A DNA stretch of 64,000 nucleotides from Methylorubrum extorquens (GCF_024169925.1 NZ_JALJXF010000001.1:3416001-3480000), one strand, 5' to 3'. Counted from the stretch's first letter, positions 1 to 8,413 are shown. Program-made: numbers and translations. The notes: generated by a model not told the origin, from the sequence alone.

Positions 1-1
1 C

Positions 2-169
2 GACTACGACGGTCGTGTGGTCGTCGGCTCGACGCTGCCGTCCTCGGGCGTGACGTACTACGACGTCCCGAACGACTACAACGTGACCCGCGGAACCCGC
101 TACACCGTGGTCAACGAGCGTCCGGTGCTGGTGGATGGCCGCCATCGGATCATCGAAGTGCTCGACTAG
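2..169 (+). CDS. C-terminal end of a DUF1236-like exported protein (partial)
   Basis: The window opens inside this gene; 55 codons remain before the TAG stop. The visible part alternates valine, tyrosine and aspartate and ends in RHRIIEVLD. That resembles the C-terminal end of DUF1236 (RcnB-like) periplasmic proteins common in Methylobacterium and Bradyrhizobium, which often close with a segment of the form 'Y.VVN...VLVDP.TRRIVQVI'. No function is established for the family. The N-terminus and any signal peptide lie outside the window. A strong terminator follows at 211-242, so this is the last gene of its unit. Confidence 0.5.
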   Translation, partial: DYDGRVVVGSTLPSSGVTYYDVPNDYNVTRGTRYTVVNERPVLVDGRHRIIEVLD

Positions 170-210
170 TCACTCCTTTCGTGAGCCGCCCGCAACGGGC
201 GGCACCATCC

Positions 211-242
211 GGCCCCGGCACCCATTGCCGGGGCCTTTTTTG
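211..242 (+). terminator. Rho-independent terminator after the DUF1236-like gene
   Basis: A perfect 10-bp stem (GGCCCCGGCA at 211-220 with TGCCGGGGCC at 226-235) and a 5-base loop are followed by a run of six T. It lies 42 bases after the stop codon. Confidence 0.9.
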
Positions 243-459
243 TAGTTCCGACCTGCCCCTGAGGGCTCGCACGCCGACCGTGCGGTGCCGCCACCCCGGT
301 GACGCATCGCTCGTGCGCACCGGCCAAGGTCCCGGATGATCAGTGTTCGACCTGTTCCGGCCATGCTGTTGCTGAGATGCGAGGCACCGTACGCAACGCT
401 CCGCGTGGTCCACTCGTTGATCCGTCCGAGACGATGTTTGCGCCCGGACAGGACTGACG

Positions 460-750
460 ATGCCCGCCCCCGACACAACCGCCGAAAACCCTCCCGAAAA
501 TCCGCCGCTGCCGGAATCGGTCCGTGACCATCTCGGTCATGAGCTGCGAAGCGTCTACACCGAGCCGGCCCCCGAGCCGCGCTTCCTCGGCGACGAACCG
601 ACCGTACCGCAGGAATTCGAGCCGCAACTCCGCCGGCTCGAGACGCGCCTGAAGACACACGAGGAAGGCACCGAGGCCGTCGAACAGGCGCTCGACCGGA
701 TTCTCGATGCCTTCGGCGTCACGCCCGACGCGGGCGATCCAAAGAAGTAG
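460..750 (+). CDS. Small acidic protein with a NepR-like segment
   Basis: Ninety-six residues, proline- and glutamate-rich, with no signal peptide. Residues 21-62 contain LGHELRSVY followed by PTVPQEFEPQLRRLE. This parallels the two-helix pattern of NepR anti-sigma factors, 'iG..LR..Y...pvP..f..LL..Le', but with about 11 extra residues between the helices. NepR sequesters the general-stress sigma factor EcfG until phosphorylated PhyR removes it. Before the transposon arrived, this gene and the NepR-EcfG fusion gene (31271-31978) flanked mscL, which fits a shared stress-response theme. The NepR assignment is an inference from pattern; a plain hypothetical protein is the alternative. The stop is 6 bases from the mscL stop on the other strand, so the two genes converge. 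Confidence 0.6.
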   Translation: MPAPDTTAENPPENPPLPESVRDHLGHELRSVYTEPAPEPRFLGDEPTVPQEFEPQLRRLETRLKTHEEGTEAVEQALDRILDAFGVTPDAGDPKK

Positions 751-756
751 AGCGAT

Positions 757-868
757 TCAGACTTTTCGCGCCGCCAGCAGATCCCGGATTTCACCCAGCA
801 GCTTCACCTCGGCCGGCACCTCGGCCTCAGGCTTCGGCTTGGCCTCTTCCCGGGATTTTAGAACGTTC
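757..868 (-). pseudogene. mscL: 3' remnant of mscL cut off by the transposon
   Basis: Reading leftward from the transposon edge, the frame gives V-L-K-S-R-E-E and then an Ala/Lys/Pro/Glu linker, ending with LLGEIRDLLAARKV and a TGA. This is the characteristic C-terminal linker and amphipathic helix of MscL channels. The N-terminal part of the same gene is at 30468-30857 on the same strand. Joining the two at the CGTTC duplication restores a continuous ...IRAMNVLKSREE... reading frame. The remnant has no start codon or promoter of its own. A longer open frame runs upstream into the transposon end, but those residues are not MscL-like. Confidence 0.9.
864..868. repeat. Target-site duplication, left copy (CGTTC)
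   Basis: CGTTC directly precedes the terminal TGATCT of the element. The same five bases directly follow AGATCA at the other end (30539-30543). Five-base duplications are typical of Tn7-like transposition. Removing the element and one copy restores the mscL frame. Confidence 0.9.
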
Positions 869-892
869 TGATCTTCGGCTCGAAGTTCCGTT
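869..892 (+). repeat. Left terminal inverted repeat
   Basis: The 24-base left end matches the inverted right end (30515-30538) at 17 of 24 positions, including the outer six bases TGATCT and the inner CGTT. Further inside, CCGTTTGCAGAGG and CCGCTTTCCGAG resemble CCCGCTTTGAGG and CTGCTTTCGAG near the other end. These are plausible TnsB-binding repeats, though I could not test this. Confidence 0.75.
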
Positions 893-1043
893 CCGTTTGC
901 AGAGGGGCTGCGACCGAAAGAAGACCAAAGTTCTGGTCCTGGCGGCTGCAAAGATCCGCTTTCCGAGTGACCGAATGCGGCACGCCTCCGCGAAGGGTTT
1001 TGTCCTTTTCGGTGGTGGGTGGGAGGCTCACCGCGATGGGCCG

Positions 1044-1736
1044 ATGGCGCCCATCGACCTTGGGACCTTCTTCATGGCCTACGACTTCTCAAGCCGGCCG
1101 AACCGAAGGCGTGCCGCCGCTCTGTTTGAGTCCCTCAAGGGCGAGCTCATCGATGCGAGCGAAGCGGTCGAGCGTCCGGCAACCATGCAGGCTGCAACCT
1201 CGTCTCCGCATTGGCGGCTGTCGAACGTCGCCGGCGTCCACCTCTATGAGACCGCCCGCGGCTGGAATGCCGACATTGCGTTCGAGGACCTACCCGTCGG
1301 CGTGCCGACCATCATCGGGAATGCGGTCCCCTGCACGACCCGGCAGGAAGCCCTTCAAAGCGCTATCCGGAACCTCTCGCTTTGCGCCGAGCGCGAGAAG
1401 ACCATCATGGCGAATTTCGACACCACGATGCGCTGGTTCGTATTCGACGACATCGAGGTACCGGTCGACCCCGGCTACCTACCCGGCATCGCCGCCAAGT
1501 TGGAGAGGGAGGGATGTACGCATGAGGACGCCCTCGGGCGACTGGCCTACCTCAGGCACGTCATCTCGGGAGACGAGCCGATGACCAAGGAGGCGGTCGA
1601 GGCTGCGGATGACGAAATCCGGGAGCGCCTTGCGGTCGATTGCGAGATCGCGATGGCTCTTGGCCGCACGCAATTCTCCCTCACCGACGGAGTTTGGGCC
1701 GACTACGCGCCGGCTGCGTCCGGACTGCGGCAATGA
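1044..1736 (+). CDS. Unknown protein next to the left transposon end
   Basis: The frame is open from 897, but the first ~49 codons lie in the transposon end and look non-coding in composition. ATG at 1044 (MAPIDLG) or 1074 (MAYDFSS) is more likely; I chose 1044, giving 230 residues. There is no signal peptide, membrane segment or motif I recognise. The middle (HLYETARGWNADIAFEDLP) alternates hydrophobic residues like a small alpha/beta domain with a type II DUF look. The C-terminal third is helical and acidic. It stands alone between the left end and the end of tniQ, convergent with the tns operon. A cargo or accessory transposition gene are both possible; no function is assigned. Confidence 0.6.
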   Translation: MAPIDLGTFFMAYDFSSRPNRRRAAALFESLKGELIDASEAVERPATMQAATSSPHWRLSNVAGVHLYETARGWNADIAFEDLPVGVPTIIGNAVPCTTRQEALQSAIRNLSLCAEREKTIMANFDTTMRWFVFDDIEVPVDPGYLPGIAAKLEREGCTHEDALGRLAYLRHVISGDEPMTKEAVEAADDEIRERLAVDCEIAMALGRTQFSLTDGVWADYAPAASGLRQ

Positions 1737-1856
1737 CGTCCGGCCAAGGATCGGCAAGCGACGACGAGGGTCGAAACCAATTCAGCTTGACCGTGAAAAA
1801 GCTGCTCCCTTCCCTCTGCTGCCATTCACACGGTCAAGCCTGTCGCCTTCGGCCGG

Positions 1857-3845
1857 CTACCGTTCGGCATGGGTTGGAGCCGCGTTCCGAGATTGCGAAC
1901 GGCCCCTGACCGCACCTTTGCGATGGCTTGCTTCCCAGATGGCGCCCCGGGGCGGGCAGTCGTGCAGGGCTGCATCCAGTGCCTCCGCCCGCTCGTAGAT
2001 GGCGTTCTTGAACACCGCCGGGTCGAAGGCCGGTACAAGGCCAGCCGCGGCGAGGTGCCTTTTCGCCACGCGGGCGTTCAAGTCCTTCGCATGGCAGATC
2101 TCGGTCAGGGTCAGGTACCGTCCCTTAAAGGCCTCGTAGCTCTCGCGGGTCACCACGGGCAGGCGCCGCCGGGTCTCCGGGCAGAACTCCTGCTCGACCA
2201 TGAGGTGCCCCGCCGCGATCAGGGGGGTCAGGACGTCGAGCCGCAGCCCAGGTGTCTCCGCCGCGATCTCGGCCTTCATCAGGCCGCGCCTGGGCGGTGC
2301 CACTCCCTGCAGCAGCGCCAGCACCTCGTCGGCATCGACCAGCAAGTCCGTGTAGCGGCGACCGCCGTGCAGGCAGCCCTTCCACCCGAGCTTGCCGTCG
2401 AGGACGAGGCCGACGACGTCGCCGATGTTGGTCGACGCGAAGAAACACGCGCGCCCGAACTTCACCTGTCTCGCGGTCGGTGCCTCGACCGGGACGGCCC
2501 CTTCGAACAGGCGGGCCATGAAGGCCTCGACATCGGCCCGCGCCACGCGATGCCGAGCTCGGTGCACCTCGCGCGAGCCGAACAACGTGGGGACCATTCC
2601 CCGGGCGATGAGTTCCAGGATGTGCTTGTGCGGGATGCCGACCGTGTCCCGTACGTCGGTTACCGTGAGGGCGGCACCGAACTCCCTGAGTTGCGTCTCG
2701 AACGCGTCCACCCGGATGGTCAGGCGCTGGTGGTCGGGTCCACCGGCCGGCGGCGCGATGCCGGACCTCGCGAAGATCGCGCGCAGGGTCGCATGGGTGG
2801 TCCCGGACGCGGCGGCGGCGGAGGTCGTCGTGTGCAGACGCCTTTCCTCAAGGACATACCCCAGGACTTGGCTGCCTGCCGCCAAGGGGACGTTCTCGAT
2901 GGCGTGCCGGCGGACGATGTTCCGGAAAGCGTCGAAGCCGGGGTCGTCGAGGGTACGGTCGAGAACCTCAAGCACGTAGCCGTAGATGCTCTTCGCCCCG
3001 ACGAAACCCGCCGCGTGGCTCCGCGCCACGAGCGTATCGAGGAAGCTGACGATGGATGCCTCCCCCCCGGACGCGACGCGGAAACCAGCTAGCGAGGAGG
3101 CCGCCCACGCATCGTTCCCAAGCTTCGACAGGCGCGGCCGCTCGGCGCCAAGACCTTCGATGCCGAGGCTCTCGCAGGCCGTGACGGCGGCGTTCAGGGG
3201 CATGGTATCGAGCCAGTTCCCCGGCTCCTTGACGTTCCTCAGCCGGCGCAGGACCCAAGCCTCGAACGCGTTGGGCTCGACTGTGACCGCCTCCGCGCGT
3301 AGCCCGTCGAGTCTCGGAAGCACCTCATTCGCCACCGTCCGCGCGAAATCGATGACTAGATCCCGCCCTTCGAGGCGTCGGGTTTCGACGAGCCGAACCC
3401 CGTGCGCCGGGCATGAACGGATCTGGTTGATCGACCATTCGAGGCGCAGCCAGGGACGCGCGGCCAACGGCACGTCCTGAGGGGACTCGACGAGATCCTG
3501 CGCCACACAATGGGGGCAGAAGCGGAAGAACCCCGCGAGTACGGCGCCCGGAACGAGCGTCTCGGATCCGAGCCGACCCAACCTGCGCCTCGAAGGCCTG
3601 ACGGGAGTGCTGGACGCCAAGGCCTCCGCTTGCACGTCATCCAGCCCGCCGAGCTGAGCAACCCCTCGCACGCCCGGCTCCAGGCCGCTGTGCACCTCTT
3701 CGGCGGAGATGCCGGCTAGGCGCATCAAGGTAGGGAAATCGAGGCCGTTGAGCGCGGCCAGCCGGGAGGCGTATCCAGCCGCGGGCTCGCCCGGCTTGGG
3801 CGGAAACTTCCAATCCAGCGGCTCGATGAGTTGAAGCTCGGTCAA
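1857..3845 (-). CDS. tniQ: TniQ/TnsD-like target-selection protein
   Basis: TniQ-family proteins choose the insertion site of Tn7-like elements and pass it to TnsC. The start is a TTG at 3845 that overlaps the TGA of tnsC in its restored frame. A GGAGGAGG ribosome-binding site lies just upstream, and the protein then opens with TELQLIEPLDW, a typical TniQ N-terminus. The open frame extends upstream to 3905, but that part is tnsC coding sequence. Residues ~110-150 hold the zinc finger (FRFCPHC ... SCPAHG, CxxC...CxxH). At 662 residues it is TnsD-sized or longer. After the TniQ domain come several helix-turn-helix-like stretches, for example TVTDVRDTVGIPHKHILELI and LTEICHAKDLNARVAKRHLA. Such tails in TnsD bind the attachment site, so this protein probably recognises sequence near mscL, though that is inference. 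Confidence 0.9.
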   Translation of the reverse strand: MTELQLIEPLDWKFPPKPGEPAAGYASRLAALNGLDFPTLMRLAGISAEEVHSGLEPGVRGVAQLGGLDDVQAEALASSTPVRPSRRRLGRLGSETLVPGAVLAGFFRFCPHCVAQDLVESPQDVPLAARPWLRLEWSINQIRSCPAHGVRLVETRRLEGRDLVIDFARTVANEVLPRLDGLRAEAVTVEPNAFEAWVLRRLRNVKEPGNWLDTMPLNAAVTACESLGIEGLGAERPRLSKLGNDAWAASSLAGFRVASGGEASIVSFLDTLVARSHAAGFVGAKSIYGYVLEVLDRTLDDPGFDAFRNIVRRHAIENVPLAAGSQVLGYVLEERRLHTTTSAAAASGTTHATLRAIFARSGIAPPAGGPDHQRLTIRVDAFETQLREFGAALTVTDVRDTVGIPHKHILELIARGMVPTLFGSREVHRARHRVARADVEAFMARLFEGAVPVEAPTARQVKFGRACFFASTNIGDVVGLVLDGKLGWKGCLHGGRRYTDLLVDADEVLALLQGVAPPRRGLMKAEIAAETPGLRLDVLTPLIAAGHLMVEQEFCPETRRRLPVVTRESYEAFKGRYLTLTEICHAKDLNARVAKRHLAAAGLVPAFDPAVFKNAIYERAEALDAALHDCPPRGAIWEASHRKGAVRGRSQSRNAAPTHAER

Positions 3846-4911
3846 TCCTCGTCCTCCTCCGGGCCCTCGACGTCGAGGAAGCTGCCGGGTTCGAGCTCCT
3901 TCCAATCGTCGACCAAGAACAGGTTCATCGCGTTGTTGTTGCGCGCGCGAGACCGACTGGCGTAGGCCAGCGCGAAATGGCCGCGCAGCAGCTCCGCCGG
4001 GTCATCCGTGGCACGCAAGGCTTGATGGATGGCGGCGACGACAAGTTGGCTAACTCGGGCGTAACGGTATCGGGAAGCATGGGCGATACGCCACACGGCA
4101 TGTCGGTATCGGCCATTGAGCCGATACCGAGGCCGGAAGCCTCAGACAGCTTCTTGAGGATGCGGATCACGAGCCCTTCCTCCTCGGGCATCGTCAAGTC
4201 CGGGAAATGGACCCATCTCGCGCGGCGTTCGAACTGCTCGTCCTTCTTTGCGAGCGCCCGGATGCCGGGGAGCCCGGAGAGGACGAACGCCACGGGCCAG
4301 TCGCTCGCGATGGAAACGCCCTTGATCGCGTCCGCAATCCTAGCCAGGTCTGTGCCGTCATTCCTGATGAGGTGTTGGACCTCGTCGATGTGGACGAGGA
4401 TGACGCGTCGTCGCCTGAGGGCCGGGGACATCTCGTTCCAGGCGTCGCCTTGCCTCGTCCCGGCCTTAACGCGATGCCCGGACTCGGAGATGATCTGTTG
4501 GGCCACGATACGTGGCAGCGTGTATCCGGAGAGCTTGACGGATACGTAGGGGCGGACGGTCCCGAAGGAGGTTAGGGTAGGCTGCAGGACCGGGTTCTGC
4601 CGTAGCAGCCGTCCGACGGCCGCGGTCTTTCCCGCCCCGCTCTCGCCGGTCAAAAAGAAGATGTCGGCTTCCCTGCGTCTGCCTCCACTCGTCGACAGGA
4701 AATCCTCCATGAAAGTCTCGAAGGCCTCGGCCAAAATCGTGTCGCGCCGGCAGGTGACATAGACCTCGTTGACTTGGTCCAGGCGAGCAAGGATGGCCTG
4801 GCTCCTCGCGGGCATCCTCTCGCGCAGCGTGCGCAGGTATGCATTGTCGTCGTCCATAAAGCCGGCAACGCCGGGCTGGACATGGCCCTGGGCATCCACG
4901 TCGTCGCTCAT
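3842..4911 (-). pseudogene. tnsC: TnsC/TniB-like AAA+ ATPase with a frameshift
   Basis: TnsC is the ATP-dependent regulator that links target selector and transposase. The first ~270 residues are intact: Walker A GESGAGKT (89-96), Walker B ILVHIDE (171-177) and a sensor region FVLSGLPG. Near 4095-4105 the coherent sequence leaves this frame. The original frame continues with unlike, cysteine- and serine-rich residues to a stop at 3925. The -1 frame instead gives VWRIAHASRYRYARVSQLV and ALRATDDPAELLRGHFALAYA, the usual TnsC C-terminal fold, ending in an acidic tail with TGA at 3842. That stop overlaps the tniQ start, which confirms the original length of ~355 residues. No X-XXY-YYZ slippery site is visible. 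A mutation, a sequencing error or programmed shifting remain possible. The start overlaps the tnsB stop (ATGA). Confidence 0.85.
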
Positions 4912-7166
4912 GCCTCGTCCTCGTCGTCCATGTTGGTCGAGTTGCCGAGGGCCTCGGCCCCGGGGATGGTGGCGACCACGGTAGGTGACCTGCTCCGTCG
5001 GCCGGAAGGCTTCGCCAGGGAGGTCCCGATGCTGCCCGGGCCGGCGTCGCCGTTGATGGCAGGCCCGGACGGCGCGGGTTGCTTGGCTCGGGCCAGGGCG
5101 CCCCTGCGTTCGAGCAGCTTGACCATGCGGTTGAGCTGCTCCTCTGAGATGATGTGCGAGGGCACGCCGGCCGCCCTACGCGCCTCCTCGGCTTCCCGCA
5201 TCAGGTCGAGGTGCGCCGTGAGTCGGAACGGGTTTCCGGCGAGCTTCTCCTGCTTCTCGAAGCGACGCAGGTCCCGGTTCTCCTTGAGCCATTCGGCGAG
5301 GCTCACCCCCTCCAGCTTCTCGCAGGTGAAGCGGAGATAGGCACCTTCTCCCGGGAAACGGTGCCGGAGGTCGGGCGGGATCCTGACCAAGATGGCGCCT
5401 ATGTCGCACGGGTCGGTGACGATCGTGAGCCGGCGTTCGCCGAGGAAAGCCCGCAGCACAGCCATCAGGTCATGCGTGTAGACCGCCTGAAGGTAGGTGA
5501 TCCCGTCGTTCGCAAGAACCCGGTTGGGAACGGCCAGCCCGAAGGCCAGGAGCCGGTTGTGATCGTCCGGCGCCGGGTTCAGCGCATCCCACACCTTGCC
5601 TTCCGCGCTGTTGAACTCCCACGCCCGATAGGGCCGTTCGCCGCCCAGCCCGGAGTGGCTCTTGTGGTGGTACTCGTCGACGATGAACCGCACGAGGCTC
5701 CGATGGAGCTTGTCGAAGACCAGGCTTGCCATCTGCTCGGACTTGTATTCGCCCTTCTCAACGACATTCGAGAAGGACTGTCCGGTGTAGATGCGGCAAA
5801 ACCTCTTCAGGGTTCGGAAGAAGGACTCGATTGTTGCGCGCGAGGTCGGGTTCTTGCCAGGGTAGCGGTGCTCCACCTGCAGCTTCCCGAGCGTGGCATG
5901 AAAGTCGCCGAGGAAGGCCGCACCGCCATCCGTCGCGACCTCGCGCGGCCGCGCCATCATGGGCCAATCGCTGATGCACCCCGCCAGCTTGGCCATTGGA
6001 TCCTTGTCGACCACGATGCTTTGGAGGGCCGACTTCGAACCCGCAGCGGACGGGGCGAAGGGCGTGACATGCAGGCCAACGACGCACTTGGTGACCGTGT
6101 CGATGGCAACCGTGACGGTGCCGCGAACTGCCTGACGGTTCTTCTGCATCTCACGCGCGGCCTGCCTGGCCTTGGTGGTGACAGCGCCCTTGGAATGCTT
6201 GTGCTTGAGGATGGCGAACAGGTCGATTTCCCAGTCGTCCATCTCGACGCGATCCATGCGCCCGAGCTTGGTCAGACCATCGACCGATGTCATGCCCCTG
6301 ACGGGGTTGTACTTGAGTTCGGCCTTCTTGGGGCCGAGATGCGCGATGTCGACGAGCAGGGGCGGGAGCTTCTTGATGCGTCGGCGAATGGCGGTCTCGT
6401 CGACGGAGACGTGGCACTCGGGCGGAAGCCGGCGGTTCAGGGTCATGAGCTCGGTTTCGACCCGCGTGAACACGTCGCTGGGCTTGATCCTGTTGCTGGT
6501 CGCGTACGCGCGGACCTCCTTTTCGACGATGCGCCGGACCCGTGGGTCGAGCTGGTTGCGGTTGCCGCACTTGTCGTATTGAGGTCGGAACACGCCCGGT
6601 TGTCCGTCGCCCGCCTCGAAGAGGACAAGCCATTCCCGCAGGGTCGTCGGGCCCGGGTAGTCGTAGGTCTTGCGCGGGTAACCCGCGGTCTTGCGGCCCG
6701 GGGGACGGGAAACGTGGAAGGTGTCGATATACCAGCGGTGGATCAGCTCCCGTTCGCTGGCGATGAAGGCGCCCATGTCCTCCGGCGTCTTGTTCGGACG
6801 CCTCTCGTGGCCCGCGGCGCCCACGCGGGCCTGGTTGAAGCGGACGCACCATTCGACCTTCCAGGCGACCGTACGCAGTTGCCCGTCGTCGAGGTCGGAC
6901 AGATCCGAAAGGTTGGTGCCCGCCGCCCGGTCCCGCAGCAGCTGATAGGCGAGCGAGAAGTATCCTTCCTCGATGCGGATCTTCCTGGCCGAATGCAGCC
7001 GGACGTATTCCTCGTCGGTCAGGGGCTTGATGGATGTGTCCACCACCGCATTGTCGATGACGAGGCGCAGGAGGTTGGCACGCCCCTGACGACCGGACGG
7101 CCGATAGTGGACGCCGTCGATGGTGATGCGGTCGTTGCGGCCGAAGTTGTAGCTTTGCGCTGGCAT
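4908..7166 (-). CDS. tnsB: TnsB-like DDE transposase (Mu/rve family)
   Basis: This 752-residue protein should bind the transposon ends and join the 3' ends to target DNA. A helix-turn-helix-rich N-terminal half (to ~300) precedes the RNase H-fold catalytic core. The likely triad is D310 in VEMDDWEIDL, D413 in VATDGGAAF and E447 in SRATIESFFRTLKRF, with spacing normal for TnsB/MuA. A beta-barrel-like segment follows, then a basic tail (SGRRSRSP) and an acidic end that probably contacts TnsC. The stop overlaps the tnsC start. A 94-base gap separates it from tnsA. Length and motifs are intact, so this gene looks functional. Confidence 0.95.
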   Translation of the reverse strand: MPAQSYNFGRNDRITIDGVHYRPSGRQGRANLLRLVIDNAVVDTSIKPLTDEEYVRLHSARKIRIEEGYFSLAYQLLRDRAAGTNLSDLSDLDDGQLRTVAWKVEWCVRFNQARVGAAGHERRPNKTPEDMGAFIASERELIHRWYIDTFHVSRPPGRKTAGYPRKTYDYPGPTTLREWLVLFEAGDGQPGVFRPQYDKCGNRNQLDPRVRRIVEKEVRAYATSNRIKPSDVFTRVETELMTLNRRLPPECHVSVDETAIRRRIKKLPPLLVDIAHLGPKKAELKYNPVRGMTSVDGLTKLGRMDRVEMDDWEIDLFAILKHKHSKGAVTTKARQAAREMQKNRQAVRGTVTVAIDTVTKCVVGLHVTPFAPSAAGSKSALQSIVVDKDPMAKLAGCISDWPMMARPREVATDGGAAFLGDFHATLGKLQVEHRYPGKNPTSRATIESFFRTLKRFCRIYTGQSFSNVVEKGEYKSEQMASLVFDKLHRSLVRFIVDEYHHKSHSGLGGERPYRAWEFNSAEGKVWDALNPAPDDHNRLLAFGLAVPNRVLANDGITYLQAVYTHDLMAVLRAFLGERRLTIVTDPCDIGAILVRIPPDLRHRFPGEGAYLRFTCEKLEGVSLAEWLKENRDLRRFEKQEKLAGNPFRLTAHLDLMREAEEARRAAGVPSHIISEEQLNRMVKLLERRGALARAKQPAPSGPAINGDAGPGSIGTSLAKPSGRRSRSPTVVATIPGAEALGNSTNMDDEDEA

Positions 7167-7260
7167 GGCTCTCGTTCTCAGGCGTCCGAACTGCCGGCGG
7201 GAAGGCGAAGGTGGGCGTCACCTTCCCGCACGGAGCTGTCGGCTCGATTAAGGGGGATGG

Positions 7261-7932
7261 TTACTGTTCTCGGGGGCTGCGGCCCGAGATCCGGTTCCCC
7301 AGCTCCAGGTCGAGGTCCAGCCTCTTCCCGGGCGGGTTCATTAGGATCCCGGACTGCAGGAGAGCCTTTGCCGCCCGCACCCCGCGTGGGCCCAGGCCGG
7401 TGGCCATGGCGACCTCGCGGAGCGTGGTGACCGGACCGAGCCCCGGGAGCGCCTTCCGGATGGCAGCCTTCCCGGCTTCGTCGCGGTCGCGGCCGCACTC
7501 GATGATGTCCCGGCCGTTGAGCACCGCGAAGGGGTCGAGGGTCTCGTAGGTGACGGCGCGGTAATCGTCGGCGAGCCTGCTCCCGTGCTGGGCGCAGATC
7601 GTCTTCACGATCTCAACCGTCTCGTCCCCTAGCAGGCCCTCGGTGGTCTGCCTGACGGCGATGACCTCACGAACCCCGCCCACCCAATCGACGTGGATGT
7701 CGAAGGTGTAGGGGCGGTCGACGTCAGCCATCCGGTACTTCACCGTCCGCTGTTCGCGGATGCGGAGCACGCCCGGGAGCGAGATCAGCACGGTCAGGAC
7801 CGCGCGTTCAGGCTCGCTCTCGTAGGTGTGCTCGAACCCGCGGAACGGGTCTCCGATGGAGCCGACGGAGGCGCCGCCCCACTTCGGGGCGGGATGGCGG
7901 TCCGGATCGGTGTCGGACCAGTCGAAGCCCAC
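7261..7932 (-). CDS. tnsA: TnsA-like endonuclease, active site degenerate
   Basis: TnsA cuts the 5' ends of Tn7-like elements and allows cut-and-paste movement. This 223-residue protein has the TnsA layout: acidic entry (YESEPERAVL, E38-E42), central FDIH with D78, a strand ending IAVRQ (91-95), then a winged-helix C-terminal domain (TTLREVAMATGLGPRGVRAA). In Tn7 TnsA the last catalytic motif is Gln-Val-Lys; here the matching position reads Ala-Val-Arg, so both key residues differ. The only standard start is GTG at 7932 with a weak ribosome-binding site. The frame stays open upstream to 7984 with plausible sequence (KGDTGYVAQAATG), so the N-terminus may be truncated or frameshifted. First gene of the tns operon. 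Confidence 0.8.
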   Translation of the reverse strand: MGFDWSDTDPDRHPAPKWGGASVGSIGDPFRGFEHTYESEPERAVLTVLISLPGVLRIREQRTVKYRMADVDRPYTFDIHVDWVGGVREVIAVRQTTEGLLGDETVEIVKTICAQHGSRLADDYRAVTYETLDPFAVLNGRDIIECGRDRDEAGKAAIRKALPGLGPVTTLREVAMATGLGPRGVRAAKALLQSGILMNPPGKRLDLDLELGNRISGRSPREQ

Positions 7933-7991
7933 GAGCCCGGTGGCCGCTTGCGCGACGTACCCGGTGTCTCCCTTTGGCCGGGACTAGCCTG

Positions 7992-8081
7992 TCACCCTTT
8001 GGGGGCGGAAGCATCCGCGTTGAGATGCCAGGCGCGGCGCTGTTCGATTCTGGACACGAGGATGCTGTGGCGTGACGGCAT
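7992..8081 (-). CDS. Possible 29-residue small protein or leader upstream of tnsA
   Basis: ATG at 8081 is preceded by a perfect AGGAGG six bases away. The predicted peptide (MPSRHSILVSRIEQRRAW...) is basic and ends 59 bases before the tnsA GTG. It could be a translated leader, a genuine small protein, or the detached N-terminus of tnsA after indels. No homology is recognised. Confidence 0.35.
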   Translation of the reverse strand: MPSRHSILVSRIEQRRAWHLNADASAPKG

Positions 8082-8175
8082 GACGAACCTCCTGGGACGG
8101 GCGTGACGTCGCGCCAGGTGGACCGGGCGCGCCTTCGGGTGCTCGAAGGCTTGGACGCCCGGGAAGGGCGCCAAG

Positions 8176-8250
8176 TCAGTTCCGGTGAGGGGGTATCGCC
8201 GCTAATCGGACGCCGCCGGACCGGAAGGGACGGGCTAATATGCAGGGCAT
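8176..8250 (-). CDS. Possible 24-residue ORF with strong ribosome-binding site
   Basis: ATG at 8250 follows AGGAG at a good distance. The peptide (MPCILARPFRSGG...) has no recognisable features. The support is only the start signal and its resemblance in layout to the neighbouring mini-ORFs. Confidence 0.25.
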   Translation of the reverse strand: MPCILARPFRSGGVRLAAIPPHRN

Positions 8251-8413
8251 GGTTGCTCTCCTCCGGTTGGGCCAGGTTCTGGCCGTGAGATCGATGTTCG
8301 GGCGGTGAAGGCACGATGCCACCGCCCAGGCTGAGGACAGGTTAAAAAAACCCTGGGCGTAGCGATTGGCCCGACAAGCCTGTGGACAACGCGGCGCGGA
8401 CCCTGGGGTCCGC

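Larger units (their letters stand above)
7933..8413. other. Leader region between the FtsH-like operon and tnsA
   Basis: No large gene fits here. The stretch probably holds the promoter of the tns operon and contains two tiny minus-strand ORFs with good Shine-Dalgarno sequences (8081-7992 and 8250-8176). A near-repeat, CAAAGGGTGACAGG and CAAAGGGAGACACCGG, lies 25 bases apart just before tnsA. Confidence 0.5.

Noticed and set aside
863..867. ACGTT as the target-site duplication
   Set aside because: ACGTT also occurs at both edges, but CGTTC lets both ends begin with TGATCT, giving proper inverted repeats.
5154..7430. 758-codon open frame on the plus strand opposite tnsB/tnsA
   Set aside because: High-GC shadow of the transposase genes; composition is non-protein-like and tnsB carries the DDE motifs.
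7992..8081. N-terminal exon of tnsA joined by a simple 25-bp duplication
   Set aside because: Removing the 25-base repeat unit does not bring the two frames together, so a single-event explanation fails.
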